From Alphaproteobacteria bacterium (GTDB lineage: Bacteria; Pseudomonadota; Alphaproteobacteria; Rhodobacterales; Rhodobacteraceae): DNA of 64,000 nucleotides. The notes beneath the pieces were generated by a model. The model was given only the letters and a program-made list of their open reading frames with translations, was not told where the DNA came from and searched no databases. The position numbers and the translations under genes are program-made. The stretch lies in assembly GCA_030429495.1 (NCBI GenBank), contig JAUIFH010000008.1, forward strand, positions 1 to 64,000, in the 5' to 3' direction. Of this stretch, positions 51,784 through 61,242 are shown piece by piece; the first letter of the stretch is position 1, and every line of letters starts with the position of its first letter.

Positions 51784-53166
51784 ATGGCGGAAACCGAGGA
51801 AGAAGTCGTCGAGCGGGACGAGGACGAATACAGCCTGGACCCCCGTGTCGTCGACGCGATCCTCGAAGCCGTCGAAGTCGGTGATGCCGCCGCGATAGAC
51901 GAGTTGATGGAGCCGCTGCACGCGGCCGATATCGCCGACCTTTTCGAACAGATCGGTACGAACGACCGCGCCGAGTTGATCCGCCTCTGGTCGCGCGGGA
52001 TCGACGGCGAGATCCTGTCGGAACTTGACGAGTCGATCCGCGAAGAGGTGATCGAACTCCTGCCGCACGAAGTGCTGACCGAAGCCGTGCGCGAGCTCGA
52101 TTCCGACGATGTCGTCGACCTGATCGAGGATCTGGAGGAGCCGCAGCAGGAACGCATCCTGGGCGCGCTTGAAGAAAGTGACCGCGCCGCCGTCGAGCAA
52201 TCGCTGACCTTCCCGGAATATTCCGCCGGCCGCCTGATGCAGCGCGAGGTGGTAACCGCGCCCGAACACTGGAACGTCGGTGAGGCGATTGATTTCCTAA
52301 GGAACGCCGATGAGCTTCCGGATCAGTTCTACCATGTGATCCTGGTCGATCCGCGATGGCATCCGACCGGCTACGTCACGCTGGGCAAGCTCCTGTCGTC
52401 GAAGCGTGCCGTGAAGCTCACCGATATCGTCGAGGACAGTTTCCGCACCATCGACGTCATGGAAGAGGAAGGCGACGTTGCCTATGCCTTCAACCAGTAT
52501 CACCTGATCTCGGCCCCGGTGGTGGACGAGGACGACCGGCTTGTCGGTGTCATCACCATCGACGACGCGATGGCCGTTCTCGACGAGGAGCACGAAGAGG
52601 ACATCCTGCGCCTTGCCGGTGTCGGCGAGGGTTCGCTTTCCGACAGCGTCGTCGAAACGACGAAGCAGCGTTTGCCGTGGCTTGCCGTGAACCTCGTCAC
52701 GGCGATCCTCGCCTCGGTCGTCATCGCCCAGTTCGAAGGGGTGATCGCGCAGATCGTGGCGCTGGCCGTGTTGATGCCCATTGTGGCCTCGATGGGCGGT
52801 AATGCCGGGACGCAGGCGCTGACCGTCGCTGTGCGCGCCATCGCGACCCGCGACCTGACCGGATCGAACGTCTGGCGGGTGGTCCGGCGGGAAGCAGCGG
52901 TCGGGCTGTTCAACGGTGTGATCTTTGCCATCGTGATGGGGGCGGTCGGCTGGCTCTGGTTCGGCTCGACGATGATCGGCGTGGTGCTGGCTGCCGCGAT
53001 GGTCGTGAATCTGGTCGTTGCCGGGCTTGCCGGGATTCTTGTGCCGGTGACCTTGGAGAAGGCGGGCGTCGATCCGGCGCTGGCCTCGGGCGCCTTCGTG
53101 ACCACGGTGACCGATGTCGTGGGGTTCTTTGCCTTCCTCGGGCTGGCGGCGGTGGTGCTTTTGTGA
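51784..53166 (+). CDS. mgtE: magnesium transporter MgtE
   Basis: This 460-aa channel has an acidic N domain (AAIDELMEPLHAADIADLFE), two CBS domains (about residues 150-270; QYHLISAPVVDEDDRLVGV), a plug helix and five C-terminal membrane helices including MPIVASMGGNAGTQALT. The N and CBS domains sense cytoplasmic Mg2+ and gate the pore. It is divergent from guaD. Its stop overlaps the GTG of the next gene. Confidence 0.95.
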   Translation: MAETEEEVVERDEDEYSLDPRVVDAILEAVEVGDAAAIDELMEPLHAADIADLFEQIGTNDRAELIRLWSRGIDGEILSELDESIREEVIELLPHEVLTEAVRELDSDDVVDLIEDLEEPQQERILGALEESDRAAVEQSLTFPEYSAGRLMQREVVTAPEHWNVGEAIDFLRNADELPDQFYHVILVDPRWHPTGYVTLGKLLSSKRAVKLTDIVEDSFRTIDVMEEEGDVAYAFNQYHLISAPVVDEDDRLVGVITIDDAMAVLDEEHEEDILRLAGVGEGSLSDSVVETTKQRLPWLAVNLVTAILASVVIAQFEGVIAQIVALAVLMPIVASMGGNAGTQALTVAVRAIATRDLTGSNVWRVVRREAAVGLFNGVIFAIVMGAVGWLWFGSTMIGVVLAAAMVVNLVVAGLAGILVPVTLEKAGVDPALASGAFVTTVTDVVGFFAFLGLAAVVLL

Positions 53167-53717
53167 CAGATGCCAAGATCAAGGCGGCGGCGCGCGCAGA
53201 AGCGTTCGCGCGGCGCAAGGAAGCCTTCGCGGCCCGGCGGCCGGACGCTGCCGACCGGCTGAAGCAGGTGCTGGCCGAATTCAGCGGCTCTGCACTGGCC
53301 GGCTACATGCCGATGCGGACCGAGATTGACTGCCTGCCGGCGATGGCCGCGCATGACGGCGCGGTCGGCGTGCCGGTGATCCTCGGCGCGGGCATGGCGC
53401 TGAAGTTCCGGGAATGGGTCCCCAATGCGCGGATGGTGCCGGGTGAATTCGGTGCGCTGATCCCGGAGAAGGGGGGCTGGATCGAACCCGATGTCCTGAT
53501 CGTGCCGCTGCTCGCCTTCGACCGCCGCGGATACCGGCTGGGCTATGGCGGCGGCTTTTACGACCGCACGCTTGAGGAGTTGCGCGCACGCCGCGCCGTG
53601 ACGGCGATCGGTTTCGCCTTCGCCCTGCAGGAGATGGCCGAAGTTCCGATCGAACCGACGGATCAGAAGCTGGACCTGATCGTGACCGAAGCCGGCGTTT
53701 TCACGCCCGCCGCTTGA
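53163..53717 (+). CDS. 5-formyltetrahydrofolate cyclo-ligase
   Basis: This 184-aa enzyme converts 5-formyl-THF to 5,10-methenyl-THF with ATP. It has the basic N-terminal helix, YMPMRTEID near residue 44, and the signature LGYGGGFYDRTL near 121. The start is GTG at 53163, overlapping the mgtE stop. Its last 17 bp overlap the convergent gene. Confidence 0.93.
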   Translation: MTDAKIKAAARAEAFARRKEAFAARRPDAADRLKQVLAEFSGSALAGYMPMRTEIDCLPAMAAHDGAVGVPVILGAGMALKFREWVPNARMVPGEFGALIPEKGGWIEPDVLIVPLLAFDRRGYRLGYGGGFYDRTLEELRARRAVTAIGFAFALQEMAEVPIEPTDQKLDLIVTEAGVFTPAA

Positions 53718-54351
53718 CCGCACGGGCGCGCCAGCCAAGGCCGAAAAGACCGAGAAGCGCCGCGCCAAGTCCTGCCGCGCTTGCCGGCAGCGGAACCGCC
53801 GCTGGCGTGACCGAGGCCAGTGTCACTTCGTTAAGCTCGAAATGCGCGCAGGGGCTGCTGTCGCAGACCTCCCATCCGTAAACATAGCGCAACTCGACAA
53901 GAAGGCTGTCGAGCCCGAGGAATGCGTCGCCGAGCACGATATTCTGCACCATCAGGTAGACGTCGCTGAGCGCGTAGCTGGCTTCGGCCACCACGCTGCC
54001 GCCGGAAAAGCCGGTGATGAAGATGTTGTCGCGCAGCCTTTCGGGCGTGCGCAGGAAGTCATAGCCAAGCGAGGTCAGCGTCAGGCTTACCGCGTCGAAG
54101 GGCTGGGCCATCGTGAAGCTGAGCGAGGGGGCGAAGAAATAGGCGTCGTCGACATGGGCCACGCCCGGTCCGCCGCCGAGGTCGCCACCGATGGCGGTGA
54201 CCGTCACGCCGTTTTCCACATAGACCCCATCGTCGTCGATATATTCGAGATCGTCGAAGGAAATGGTGGCCGCTTCAGCGGCACCGATCGTCAGGGCCGT
54301 GACCAGCGCGGCAACGCGCGTCGATGTGAATGTTCGGGTAGGGCTGGTCAA
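53701..54351 (-). CDS. exported protein with VPLPA-type C-terminal sorting signal
   Basis: This 216-aa protein has a signal peptide (VAALVTALTIGAAEA), a beta-rich mature domain, and a C-terminal VPLPASAAG motif followed by a TM helix and a basic end (WRARAVKRRA). This is the VPLPA-CTERM/exosortase layout of Rhodobacterales. The start is TTG at 54351, supported by GGAGG 7 nt upstream and a TTGA overlap with the preceding gene. It is probably a surface or matrix protein. Confidence 0.78.
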   Translation of the reverse strand: MTSPTRTFTSTRVAALVTALTIGAAEAATISFDDLEYIDDDGVYVENGVTVTAIGGDLGGGPGVAHVDDAYFFAPSLSFTMAQPFDAVSLTLTSLGYDFLRTPERLRDNIFITGFSGGSVVAEASYALSDVYLMVQNIVLGDAFLGLDSLLVELRYVYGWEVCDSSPCAHFELNEVTLASVTPAAVPLPASAAGLGAALLGLFGLGWRARAVKRRA

Positions 54352-54632
54352 CGTGTTACCTCCGGAGTGACAAGAGCATAGGTATAGGCCTTCAGAAGAT
54401 CGGCATTGATCCGCGCGGCGCGGCTCCGCTGCCGCCACACAAGCGCGGCAATGGCGATCAGTCCGCCGACGACGAGAAGGCAGGGAACCAGCCCGGCCCC
54501 GGTTGCCGCATACGGAAGCGTCACATGCGCCATGCTGCCTATCGTCGCGGTGCCCGCAGCGGCACTGCCGGCCAGGCATAGATAGGCCCCGATCGCCGAA
54601 CGCCCCTTGTTTCCGCAAATGCGAATGTTCAT
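54348..54632 (-). CDS. small membrane protein upstream of the VPLPA protein
   Basis: This 94-aa protein has two hydrophobic segments (AIGAYLCLAGSAAAGTATI and GLVPCLLVVGGLIAIAALVW) and a basic end. It is translationally coupled to the VPLPA gene (TTGA). No family is recognised; a partner role is inferred from the overlap. GTG at 54641 is an alternative start. Confidence 0.65.
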   Translation of the reverse strand: MNIRICGNKGRSAIGAYLCLAGSAAAGTATIGSMAHVTLPYAATGAGLVPCLLVVGGLIAIAALVWRQRSRAARINADLLKAYTYALVTPEVTR

Positions 54633-54823
54633 TGCCTTCACCCAAAACCTTGCACCCTTCCGAAACGATGGCCCCGGACTGCGATTGCGTCAACACGGCC
54701 GTTGGTCCCGGCGGGGCGCAGGCGGATAGCCGCCGACCCTGCCGGTGCCCCGACGAAGCCAGCCAGGCGCAGCGGCGGTGCGACCGGCTTGCGCTTGGCA
54801 CGCGGCACGTCTACGCAAGGCGC

Positions 54824-55636
54824 ATGAAGCTCTTGTTTCTTGGCGATGTTGTCGGACGGTCCGGGCGCGCGGCAGTCACCGCCCGGCTTGCGGCGTTGCG
54901 CGCCGACTGGGCGCTGGATTTCGTGGTGGTCAATGGCGAGAACGCGACTTCGGGCGCGGGCCTGTCCCCCGACCATGCGAAGGCACTGCTGGATGCCGGT
55001 GCCGACTGCATCACCCTTGGTGATCACGCCTTCGACCAGAAGGACATGCTGCGTTTCATCGAGACCGAGCCGCGCATCCTCCGGCCCCTGAACTATGCCA
55101 AGACCGCGCCGGGGAAGGGCGCGCGCGTCTTCTCCGCGCCGGGCGGGCGAAAGGTGCTGGTCGCGCAGGCTCTGGGGCAAGTGTTCATGAAGCGGCCCTT
55201 CGACGACCCCTTTTCCGCCGTCGATGCGGTGCTGAGGGCCCAGCCCCTCGGTGCGGCCGTGCAGGCTGCGATCGTCGAGGTCCACTGCGAAGCGACGAGC
55301 GAGAAGATGGGCATGGGGCATTGGTGCGACGGCCGCGCGAGCCTTGTCGTCGGCACGCACACGCATGTGCCGACCGCTGACGCGATGATCCTGCCCGGTG
55401 GGACCGCATACCAGTCCGATGCAGGCATGTGCGGCGACTACAATTCCGTCATCGGGATGGACAAGCTTGAACCGATGCGCCGTTTCGTGACCGGCATGGG
55501 CAAGGAGCGCTTCACGCCCGCGAACGGCGAGGGGACCCTGTCGGGCATCTATGTCGCAACCGACGATCGCACCGGGCATGCGACCGATGTCCGGATGGTC
55601 CGTGTCGGCGGGCGCCTTTCCCCGGCCGGACCATGA
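54824..55636 (+). CDS. YmdB-family metallophosphoesterase
   Basis: This 270-aa protein has KLLFLGDVVGRSGR at the N-terminus, VVNGENATSG near residue 39, TLGDHAFDQ near 65 and VGTHTHVPTADA near 178. These are the ligands of the di-metal site of the YmdB family, which cleaves 2',3'-cAMP in characterised members. The GDHAFD motif replaces the usual GNHxxD. AAGG lies just before the ATG. Confidence 0.9.
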   Translation: MKLLFLGDVVGRSGRAAVTARLAALRADWALDFVVVNGENATSGAGLSPDHAKALLDAGADCITLGDHAFDQKDMLRFIETEPRILRPLNYAKTAPGKGARVFSAPGGRKVLVAQALGQVFMKRPFDDPFSAVDAVLRAQPLGAAVQAAIVEVHCEATSEKMGMGHWCDGRASLVVGTHTHVPTADAMILPGGTAYQSDAGMCGDYNSVIGMDKLEPMRRFVTGMGKERFTPANGEGTLSGIYVATDDRTGHATDVRMVRVGGRLSPAGP

Positions 55637-55724
55637 CCGCCGCATCCCGGCCGGACCCGGTGAGGCGCTTGCCCCGTCCGGGTGGCAGGGTAATATCAGC
55701 TACCGAGAACCGTGGGACCGCCGA

Positions 55725-57503
55725 ATGATCGATCTCCCCCTGTCGCCTGACGGCGAGGCCATCCTGACTCTGATGATCGTCGCCGGGATGTTCGTGATGT
55801 TCGTGCGCGAGCGCTTCCCGGTCGAGGTGGTGGCGATCGGCGGCGCATCGCTGTGCCTCGCGCTCGGGCTTCTCCCTTACGAGACGGGTCTGAAGGCGCT
55901 GACAAACCCTGCGCCGTGGACCATCACCGCAATGTTCCTCATCATGGGTGCGCTGGTGCGGACGGGCACGCTGGAATGGCTGACCCAGACTGCCGAGGCC
56001 AATGCCGACCACCGGCCGACCGTGACGCTCATCATCCTCTTCGGTTTCGTGGCGCTCGCCTCCGCGTTTCTCAACAACACGCCTGTCGTGGTCGTGATGA
56101 TTCCGGTGATGGTCTCGATCGCACGCAAGCTCAACGTATCGGCGTCCAAGCTACTCATTCCGCTGTCCTACGCCGCGATCCTCGGCGGCACCGTGACGCT
56201 GATCGGCACGTCGACGAACCTCCTTGTCGACGGCGTGGCGCGAAACAGCGGGATGGAGCCGTTCTCGATCTTCGAGATCACACCGCTTGGCGCCATCCAG
56301 GTCTTCGTCGGCATGATCTATATCGCCACGATCGGCCGCCACCTTTTGCCGGACCGGCAGTCGATGGGGGTGATGCTGTCCGACCGGCGCAAGCTGAAGT
56401 TCTTCACCGAGGTCGCTCTGCCGGAGGACTCGAAGCTGATTGGGCAACCGGTGCTAGAGGTGGATCTCTTCAAGCGGTCGGGCGTGCGGGTCATCGACGT
56501 GCTGCGGGGCGACGCGTCACTGCGCCGCGACCTCGCACCTGTCGTGCTCCAGGCCGGCGACCGCGTCGTTCTGCGCACCGAAATGGCCGAGTTGCTTGGC
56601 CTGCAGGAAAGCAAGGAAATCCGCCTCGTCGACAAGCTGTCCTCGGTCCAGACCGAGACGGTCGAGGTGCTTATCTCGCCGGGTTGCCGGATGATCGGCC
56701 GGTCGCTGGGCGAACTCCGCCTGCGGCGGCGCTATGGGGTCTATACGCTGGCCGTGCACCGGCGGAACCAGAATATCGGCCGCCAGCTTGACGACCTTGT
56801 CGTCGTGGTCGGCGACACGCTGCTGCTGGAAGGCGCGCCCGAGGATATCCAGCGCCTCGCCGCAGACATGGACCTCGTTGACGTGGCGAAGCCGACGGTC
56901 AAGGCCTATCGCCGCAGGATGGCGCCGGTGGCCTTCGCCGTCCTCGCGGGGATCGTCATCCTTTCCGGCCTCGGTGTCGCGCCGATCCTGTCGCTCTCGA
57001 TCATCGGCGTCGCGATCGTCCTGCTGACCCGCTGCATTGACGCCGACGAGGCGTTTTCCTTCATCGAGGGCCGGCTTCTCGCGCTCATCTTCTCGATGCT
57101 GGCGGTCGGCGCCGCGCTGGAGCAGTCCGGCGCCGCACGGCTTCTTGTCGGATGGATCAGCCCGCTTCTGACCGATCTTCCGCCACAACTGGTGATCTTC
57201 TCGGTCTACCTCCTCGCCATGGTCCTGACCGAGATCGTCTCGAACAACGCGGTCGGCGTGATCTTCACCCCGGTGGCAATCGAACTGGGCAATTCCCTTG
57301 GCATGGACCCGCGCGGTTTCGTGGTCGCGGTGATGTTCGCAGCCTCCGCGGCCTTCTCGACGCCGATCGGCTACCAGACGAACATGCTGGTCTACGGCCC
57401 CGGCGGATACCGCTTTACCGACTACCTCAAGGTCGGAATTCCGCTGAACCTGACGCTTGCCATCACGGCGAGCCTGATGATCCCGATCCTCTGGCCGCTC
57501 TGA
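55725..57503 (+). CDS. SLC13/DASS-type permease with TrkA-C domains (1)
   Basis: This 592-aa transporter has membrane helices in both halves, with FLNNTPVVVVMIPV near residue 110 and VSNNAVGVIFTP near 505. Two RCK/TrkA-C-like domains occupy the middle (about residues 205-390; VEVLISPGCRMIGRSLGEL). The family moves dicarboxylates, sulfate or similar anions with Na+; the substrate is unknown. It is convergent with a second member. Confidence 0.88.
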   Translation: MIDLPLSPDGEAILTLMIVAGMFVMFVRERFPVEVVAIGGASLCLALGLLPYETGLKALTNPAPWTITAMFLIMGALVRTGTLEWLTQTAEANADHRPTVTLIILFGFVALASAFLNNTPVVVVMIPVMVSIARKLNVSASKLLIPLSYAAILGGTVTLIGTSTNLLVDGVARNSGMEPFSIFEITPLGAIQVFVGMIYIATIGRHLLPDRQSMGVMLSDRRKLKFFTEVALPEDSKLIGQPVLEVDLFKRSGVRVIDVLRGDASLRRDLAPVVLQAGDRVVLRTEMAELLGLQESKEIRLVDKLSSVQTETVEVLISPGCRMIGRSLGELRLRRRYGVYTLAVHRRNQNIGRQLDDLVVVVGDTLLLEGAPEDIQRLAADMDLVDVAKPTVKAYRRRMAPVAFAVLAGIVILSGLGVAPILSLSIIGVAIVLLTRCIDADEAFSFIEGRLLALIFSMLAVGAALEQSGAARLLVGWISPLLTDLPPQLVIFSVYLLAMVLTEIVSNNAVGVIFTPVAIELGNSLGMDPRGFVVAVMFAASAAFSTPIGYQTNMLVYGPGGYRFTDYLKVGIPLNLTLAITASLMIPILWPL

Positions 57504-57530
57504 CTCCGCAGGGCGCACCGCTGCCAGAAA

Positions 57531-57598
57531 GGGGGCAGTCTGCCCCCTCTTGCCGCTCGCGCGGCAATTCACCCCCGAAAGTACTTCCGGACAGAAAG
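57531..57598. repeat. dispersed double-hairpin intergenic repeat, copy 2
   Basis: This 68-bp unit is near-identical to 34756-34824, with GGGGGCA/TGCCCCC and TTGCCGC/GCGGCAA stems and then TTCACCCCCGAAAGTA. It lies between the two convergent permease genes. Differences fall mainly in loops (TCGC versus TTGC). Confidence 0.75.
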
Positions 57599-57639
57599 TA
57601 AAGGACAGGGACCTTCCTGCCCGACCAGCCTGAGTGGGG

Positions 57640-59409
57640 TCAGAGCGGCCAGACCAGCAGGATCATCGGCAGCGCGACGGCGATCACGAGAATCTCGAGC
57701 GGCAGGCCCATGCGCCAGTAGTCGCCGAACCTGTAGCCGCCGGGACCGAGGATCAGCATGTTGTTCTTGTGGCCGATAGGCGTGAGGAAGGCCGAGGAGG
57801 CGGCGACGGCGACGGCCATCAGGAACGGATCGGGCGAGGCGTCGAGCGCGCCTGCCATGGCGATGCCGACAGGGGCAGCCACGATCGCCGTCGCGGTGTT
57901 ATTCAGCACGTCCGAGAGCGTCATCGTCACGACCATCAGGACCAGCAGCGCCACCCAGGCCGGCGCCCCTGCGGTGAGCCCGACGAGACCGCCGGCGATC
58001 AGGTCGGTGCCGCCCGAGGCTTCGAGCGCCGCGCCGAGCGGGATCATCGAGCCGAGGAGGACGATCACCGGCCATTCGATATGGTCGTAGATTTCCGCGA
58101 GCGGAAGGACGCCCGCCGCGACATAGCCGATCACGACAGCGCCGAGTGCCACGGGAAGGTCGACCAGACCGACGCTTGCCGCGAGAACGGCTACGGCGAA
58201 GATCGCGATCGCCGGCCAGGTGCGATCGTGCTTGGTTACCGCCAGGCCGCGTTCGGCGAGTGGCAGGCAGCCGAGCCAGTCGACCACCTCGTCCGTTGTC
58301 TCGCTGGGCGCGAGCAGAAGCAGGATGTCCCCTGCACGGATCTGCGCCTTGCGAAGCGGCCCCCGGATGCGCTGCCCGCGCCGCGAAATCCCCATGAGCA
58401 CTGTCCGATGGCGCCAGATCAGCCCGACCGCCTCGACGGTCTTGCCGCGGATGCGTGAATCCGCCGTCACCACGGCTTCCACCAGCGAGAAGCCGGCCTT
58501 TTCGGCGCTCAGGTAATGCTTGCGCCGGTGGTCGGCGAAGTCGAGCTTCAGCGCGGCACGGAGTTCATCAAGCGGTTCGGCCGCCGCCTCGACAAGGATG
58601 ACGTCGCCGGCTTCGAGGGTGATCGTCCTCGGCGCGCCGTAGCGCCGCTTGTCGTCACGGATATGGGCCATGACCGCGACGTTCACGGCATCCGCTTCGT
58701 CAAGAAGGTCACCCATGGTCGTGCCGATCAGCTTCGATTCGTCCGGCACCACGAGTTCGGCGATATAGGCGGCGGTGTCGCGCGCGGTCGCCGCATCCTC
58801 CCGGTGAGGAATGAGCCGCCAGCCGACAAGCGCCACGAAAGCGAGGCCGGCGAGGGCGACGACGCCGCCGACCGGCGCAAAATCGAACATCGCGAAGCTG
58901 GCACCGAGCGATTCCTCGCGGATGGTCGCGATGATGATGTTGGGCGGCGTTCCGATCAGGGTCGCCATGCCACCAAGGATCGTCGCGAAGGAAAGCGGCA
59001 TGAGCGACAGGCCGGGGCTTCGGCCCGCCTTCCGCGCGGCGGCCACGTCGACCGGCATGAGCAGCGCGAGTGCCGCCACGTTGTTCATGAATGCCGACAG
59101 CACACCGCCGACCGCGCCCATCGTCGCGATATGTGCGCCTAACCCGCGTCCGGCATCGACAAAGGTGCGGGTGATGAGCATCACGGCGCCGGCGCGCGTC
59201 AGCCCGGCCGAGACCACGAGAACGAGGGCGACGACCAGTGTCGCCGGGTGGCCGAAGCCTTCAAACGCCTTGCCGGCGGGAACGACCCCGGCGATGACCG
59301 CCGCGACAAGCGCGGTGAAGGCCACAAGGTCGTAGCGCCAGCGCCCCCAGATCAGCGCGGCGAAGACAAGGCCGAACAGCGTGAAGAGAATGATCTGGTC
59401 CTGGGTCAT
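57640..59409 (-). CDS. SLC13/DASS-type permease with TrkA-C domains (2)
   Basis: This 589-aa transporter has the same layout as the gene at 55725, with MNNVAALALLMPV near residue 105, two TrkA-C domains in the middle, and LNNTATAIVAAPVGIAMA near 503. ATG at 59409 has AGGA 6 nt upstream. The sequence differs clearly from the first, so the two are old paralogues, not a recent duplication. Confidence 0.88.
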   Translation of the reverse strand: MTQDQIILFTLFGLVFAALIWGRWRYDLVAFTALVAAVIAGVVPAGKAFEGFGHPATLVVALVLVVSAGLTRAGAVMLITRTFVDAGRGLGAHIATMGAVGGVLSAFMNNVAALALLMPVDVAAARKAGRSPGLSLMPLSFATILGGMATLIGTPPNIIIATIREESLGASFAMFDFAPVGGVVALAGLAFVALVGWRLIPHREDAATARDTAAYIAELVVPDESKLIGTTMGDLLDEADAVNVAVMAHIRDDKRRYGAPRTITLEAGDVILVEAAAEPLDELRAALKLDFADHRRKHYLSAEKAGFSLVEAVVTADSRIRGKTVEAVGLIWRHRTVLMGISRRGQRIRGPLRKAQIRAGDILLLLAPSETTDEVVDWLGCLPLAERGLAVTKHDRTWPAIAIFAVAVLAASVGLVDLPVALGAVVIGYVAAGVLPLAEIYDHIEWPVIVLLGSMIPLGAALEASGGTDLIAGGLVGLTAGAPAWVALLVLMVVTMTLSDVLNNTATAIVAAPVGIAMAGALDASPDPFLMAVAVAASSAFLTPIGHKNNMLILGPGGYRFGDYWRMGLPLEILVIAVALPMILLVWPL

Positions 59410-59533
59410 GTCGCATCCTGACTGTCCAGCCCAGTGAAGCCGGCAGGGCGCCGCGATGCAAGCGGTGGGCTTGCGGGCGGGCGGGGCGCTGACATATAGA
59501 GGCGCGAAACCCGAAATACCGACGGAGAAGGTC

Positions 59534-60274
59534 ATGGCCGGCCATTCGAAATGGGCCAATATCCAGCACCGCAAGGGGCGGCAGGATGCGGCACGTTCCA
59601 AACTGTTCTCGAAGCTCGCGAAGGAAATCACCGTCGCGGCGAAAATGGGCGATCCCGACCCGGAGAAGAACCCGCGCCTGCGACTGGCCGTGAAGGCGGC
59701 GAAGGCGGTGTCCTGCCCGAAGGACGTGATCGAGCGCGCGATCAAGAAATCGCTCGGCGGGGACGCCGACGACTACATCGAGATCCGCTATGAGGGCTAC
59801 GGGCCGAACGGGATCGCGATCATCGTCGAGGCGATGACCGACAACCTCAACCGCACCGCGTCGAACGTCCGCTCCACCTTCACCAAGTTCGGCGGCAATC
59901 TCGGCACGACGGGATCGGTCAGCTTCATGTTCGACCGGGTGGGCGAGATCATGTATCCGGCCACGGCAGGAGACGCCGACACCGTGATGCTGGCGGCGAT
60001 CGAGGCTGGCGCGGAAGACGTGGAGTCGGACGAGGACGGTCACTGGATCTATTGCGCCGACAGCGACCTTTCGGCGGTATCCGACGCGCTTGAGGCGTCG
60101 CTTGGCGAATCCGACGAAGCCAAGCTTGTCTGGCGGCCACAGAACCGCACCGACGTCGATCTTGAAACCGCGCAGAAACTGATGCGCCTGATCGACACGC
60201 TTGAGGATGACGACGACGTCCAGAACGTGACCGCGAATTTCGACATTCCCGAAGAGGTCGCGGCCCAGCTCTGA
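59534..60274 (+). CDS. yebC: YebC/PmpR family regulator/translation factor
   Basis: This 246-aa protein begins [19 protein letters not shown], the YebC hallmark, and keeps the standard length. Members were called transcription regulators and are now also linked to translation of proline-rich stretches. It follows a GGAGAAG site and is convergent with the LysR gene, 1 nt apart. Confidence 0.96.
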   Translation: MAGHSKWANIQHRKGRQDAARSKLFSKLAKEITVAAKMGDPDPEKNPRLRLAVKAAKAVSCPKDVIERAIKKSLGGDADDYIEIRYEGYGPNGIAIIVEAMTDNLNRTASNVRSTFTKFGGNLGTTGSVSFMFDRVGEIMYPATAGDADTVMLAAIEAGAEDVESDEDGHWIYCADSDLSAVSDALEASLGESDEAKLVWRPQNRTDVDLETAQKLMRLIDTLEDDDDVQNVTANFDIPEEVAAQL

Positions 60275-60275
60275 T

Positions 60276-61157
60276 TCAGGCGGGCCGCAGGTCGCGGGAC
60301 GCCTGTTTGCGGATCGCCGCTGTCAGCGCGGCAAGCGCCGGCCCGGTCATCCGGCTGACCTGCCAGAACAGCGCGATGTCGAGCGGCGCGCCCGGCGCCA
60401 GCGCGACGAGACGTCCGTTCGCGATGTCGTCGCGGACGAGGTGTTCGGGATTCATGCCCCATCCGAGGCCGAGCTTCGCCGCCTCGACGAACCCCTGGCT
60501 TGACGCAATGTGATGCGCGGGAAGCGCGACGCGCCGGCCGGCGATGCCGTGCGCCCAGTTCGCTTGCAAACGGTCCTTCTGGTTGAAAACCAGGGCGGGC
60601 GCGCGGCCGAACGCCTCCGCGCTCGGACCGTCGGAGAAGCGGTGGCGGACAAAATCCGGGCTGGCCGTCGCGATGTAGCGAAGCCGGCCAAGGGCGTGGC
60701 TGTCGCAGCCGGCGACAGGTGGGCCGTGGGCTGTGACCGCTGCCTGAACGTCGCCGCGCCGCAACCAGTCGGCAGAATGATCCTGATCGTCGATCACGAG
60801 GTCGTAGAGCAGGTCCGGAACTGAGGCGAGGGCCGGCAGTACCCAGGTCGCGAGGCTGTCGGCATTCACCGCGATGCGGACGGTCGGCGTCTCGGCCGCG
60901 TCCCCGCTGCCGAGATCGGTCAGAAGCGCCTGTTCCAGAAGGCGGATATCCTCGGCGTGGCGCGCGAGGCGTGCGCCGGCGGCAGTCGGGGTGGCGGGCT
61001 GGGTCCGGACAACCAGCACTGTCCCCAGCCTTTCCTCGATCGCCTTCAACCGTTGCGAGACGGCCGAGGGGGTGACGTGCAGCGCCGCGGCGGCGGCCTC
61101 GAAAGAGCCGGTGCGCAGGATCGCGGCAAGCGCCTCGAGCTGGGATGGATCAATCAT
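60276..61157 (-). CDS. argP: LysR family regulator, ArgP-like
   Basis: This 293-aa regulator has the LysR HTH (LEALAAILRTGSFEAAAAAL, TPSAVSQRLKAIEERLG). The divergent neighbour is a LysE/ArgO-type exporter, the classic ArgP-argO arrangement in which ArgP activates export of lysine or arginine. A TAATGTT/AACATTA dyad lies between them. Start ATG 61157. Confidence 0.88.
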   Translation of the reverse strand: MIDPSQLEALAAILRTGSFEAAAAALHVTPSAVSQRLKAIEERLGTVLVVRTQPATPTAAGARLARHAEDIRLLEQALLTDLGSGDAAETPTVRIAVNADSLATWVLPALASVPDLLYDLVIDDQDHSADWLRRGDVQAAVTAHGPPVAGCDSHALGRLRYIATASPDFVRHRFSDGPSAEAFGRAPALVFNQKDRLQANWAHGIAGRRVALPAHHIASSQGFVEAAKLGLGWGMNPEHLVRDDIANGRLVALAPGAPLDIALFWQVSRMTGPALAALTAAIRKQASRDLRPA

Positions 61158-61166
61158 TATTATTGC

Positions 61167-61188
61167 TAATGTTGATGCAGAAACATTA
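61167..61188. promoter_or_regulatory. dyad in the argP-argO control region
   Basis: TAATGTT, 8-nt spacer, AACATTA: a perfect inverted repeat with the T-N11-A look of LysR sites. It sits 9 nt from the argP start and about 54 nt from the exporter start. Confidence 0.6.
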
Positions 61189-61242
61189 ATTCGACTTACC
61201 GCATGCCGGGCGCTAGTCAAGCGCGAAGCCTTGGGGGATGCG

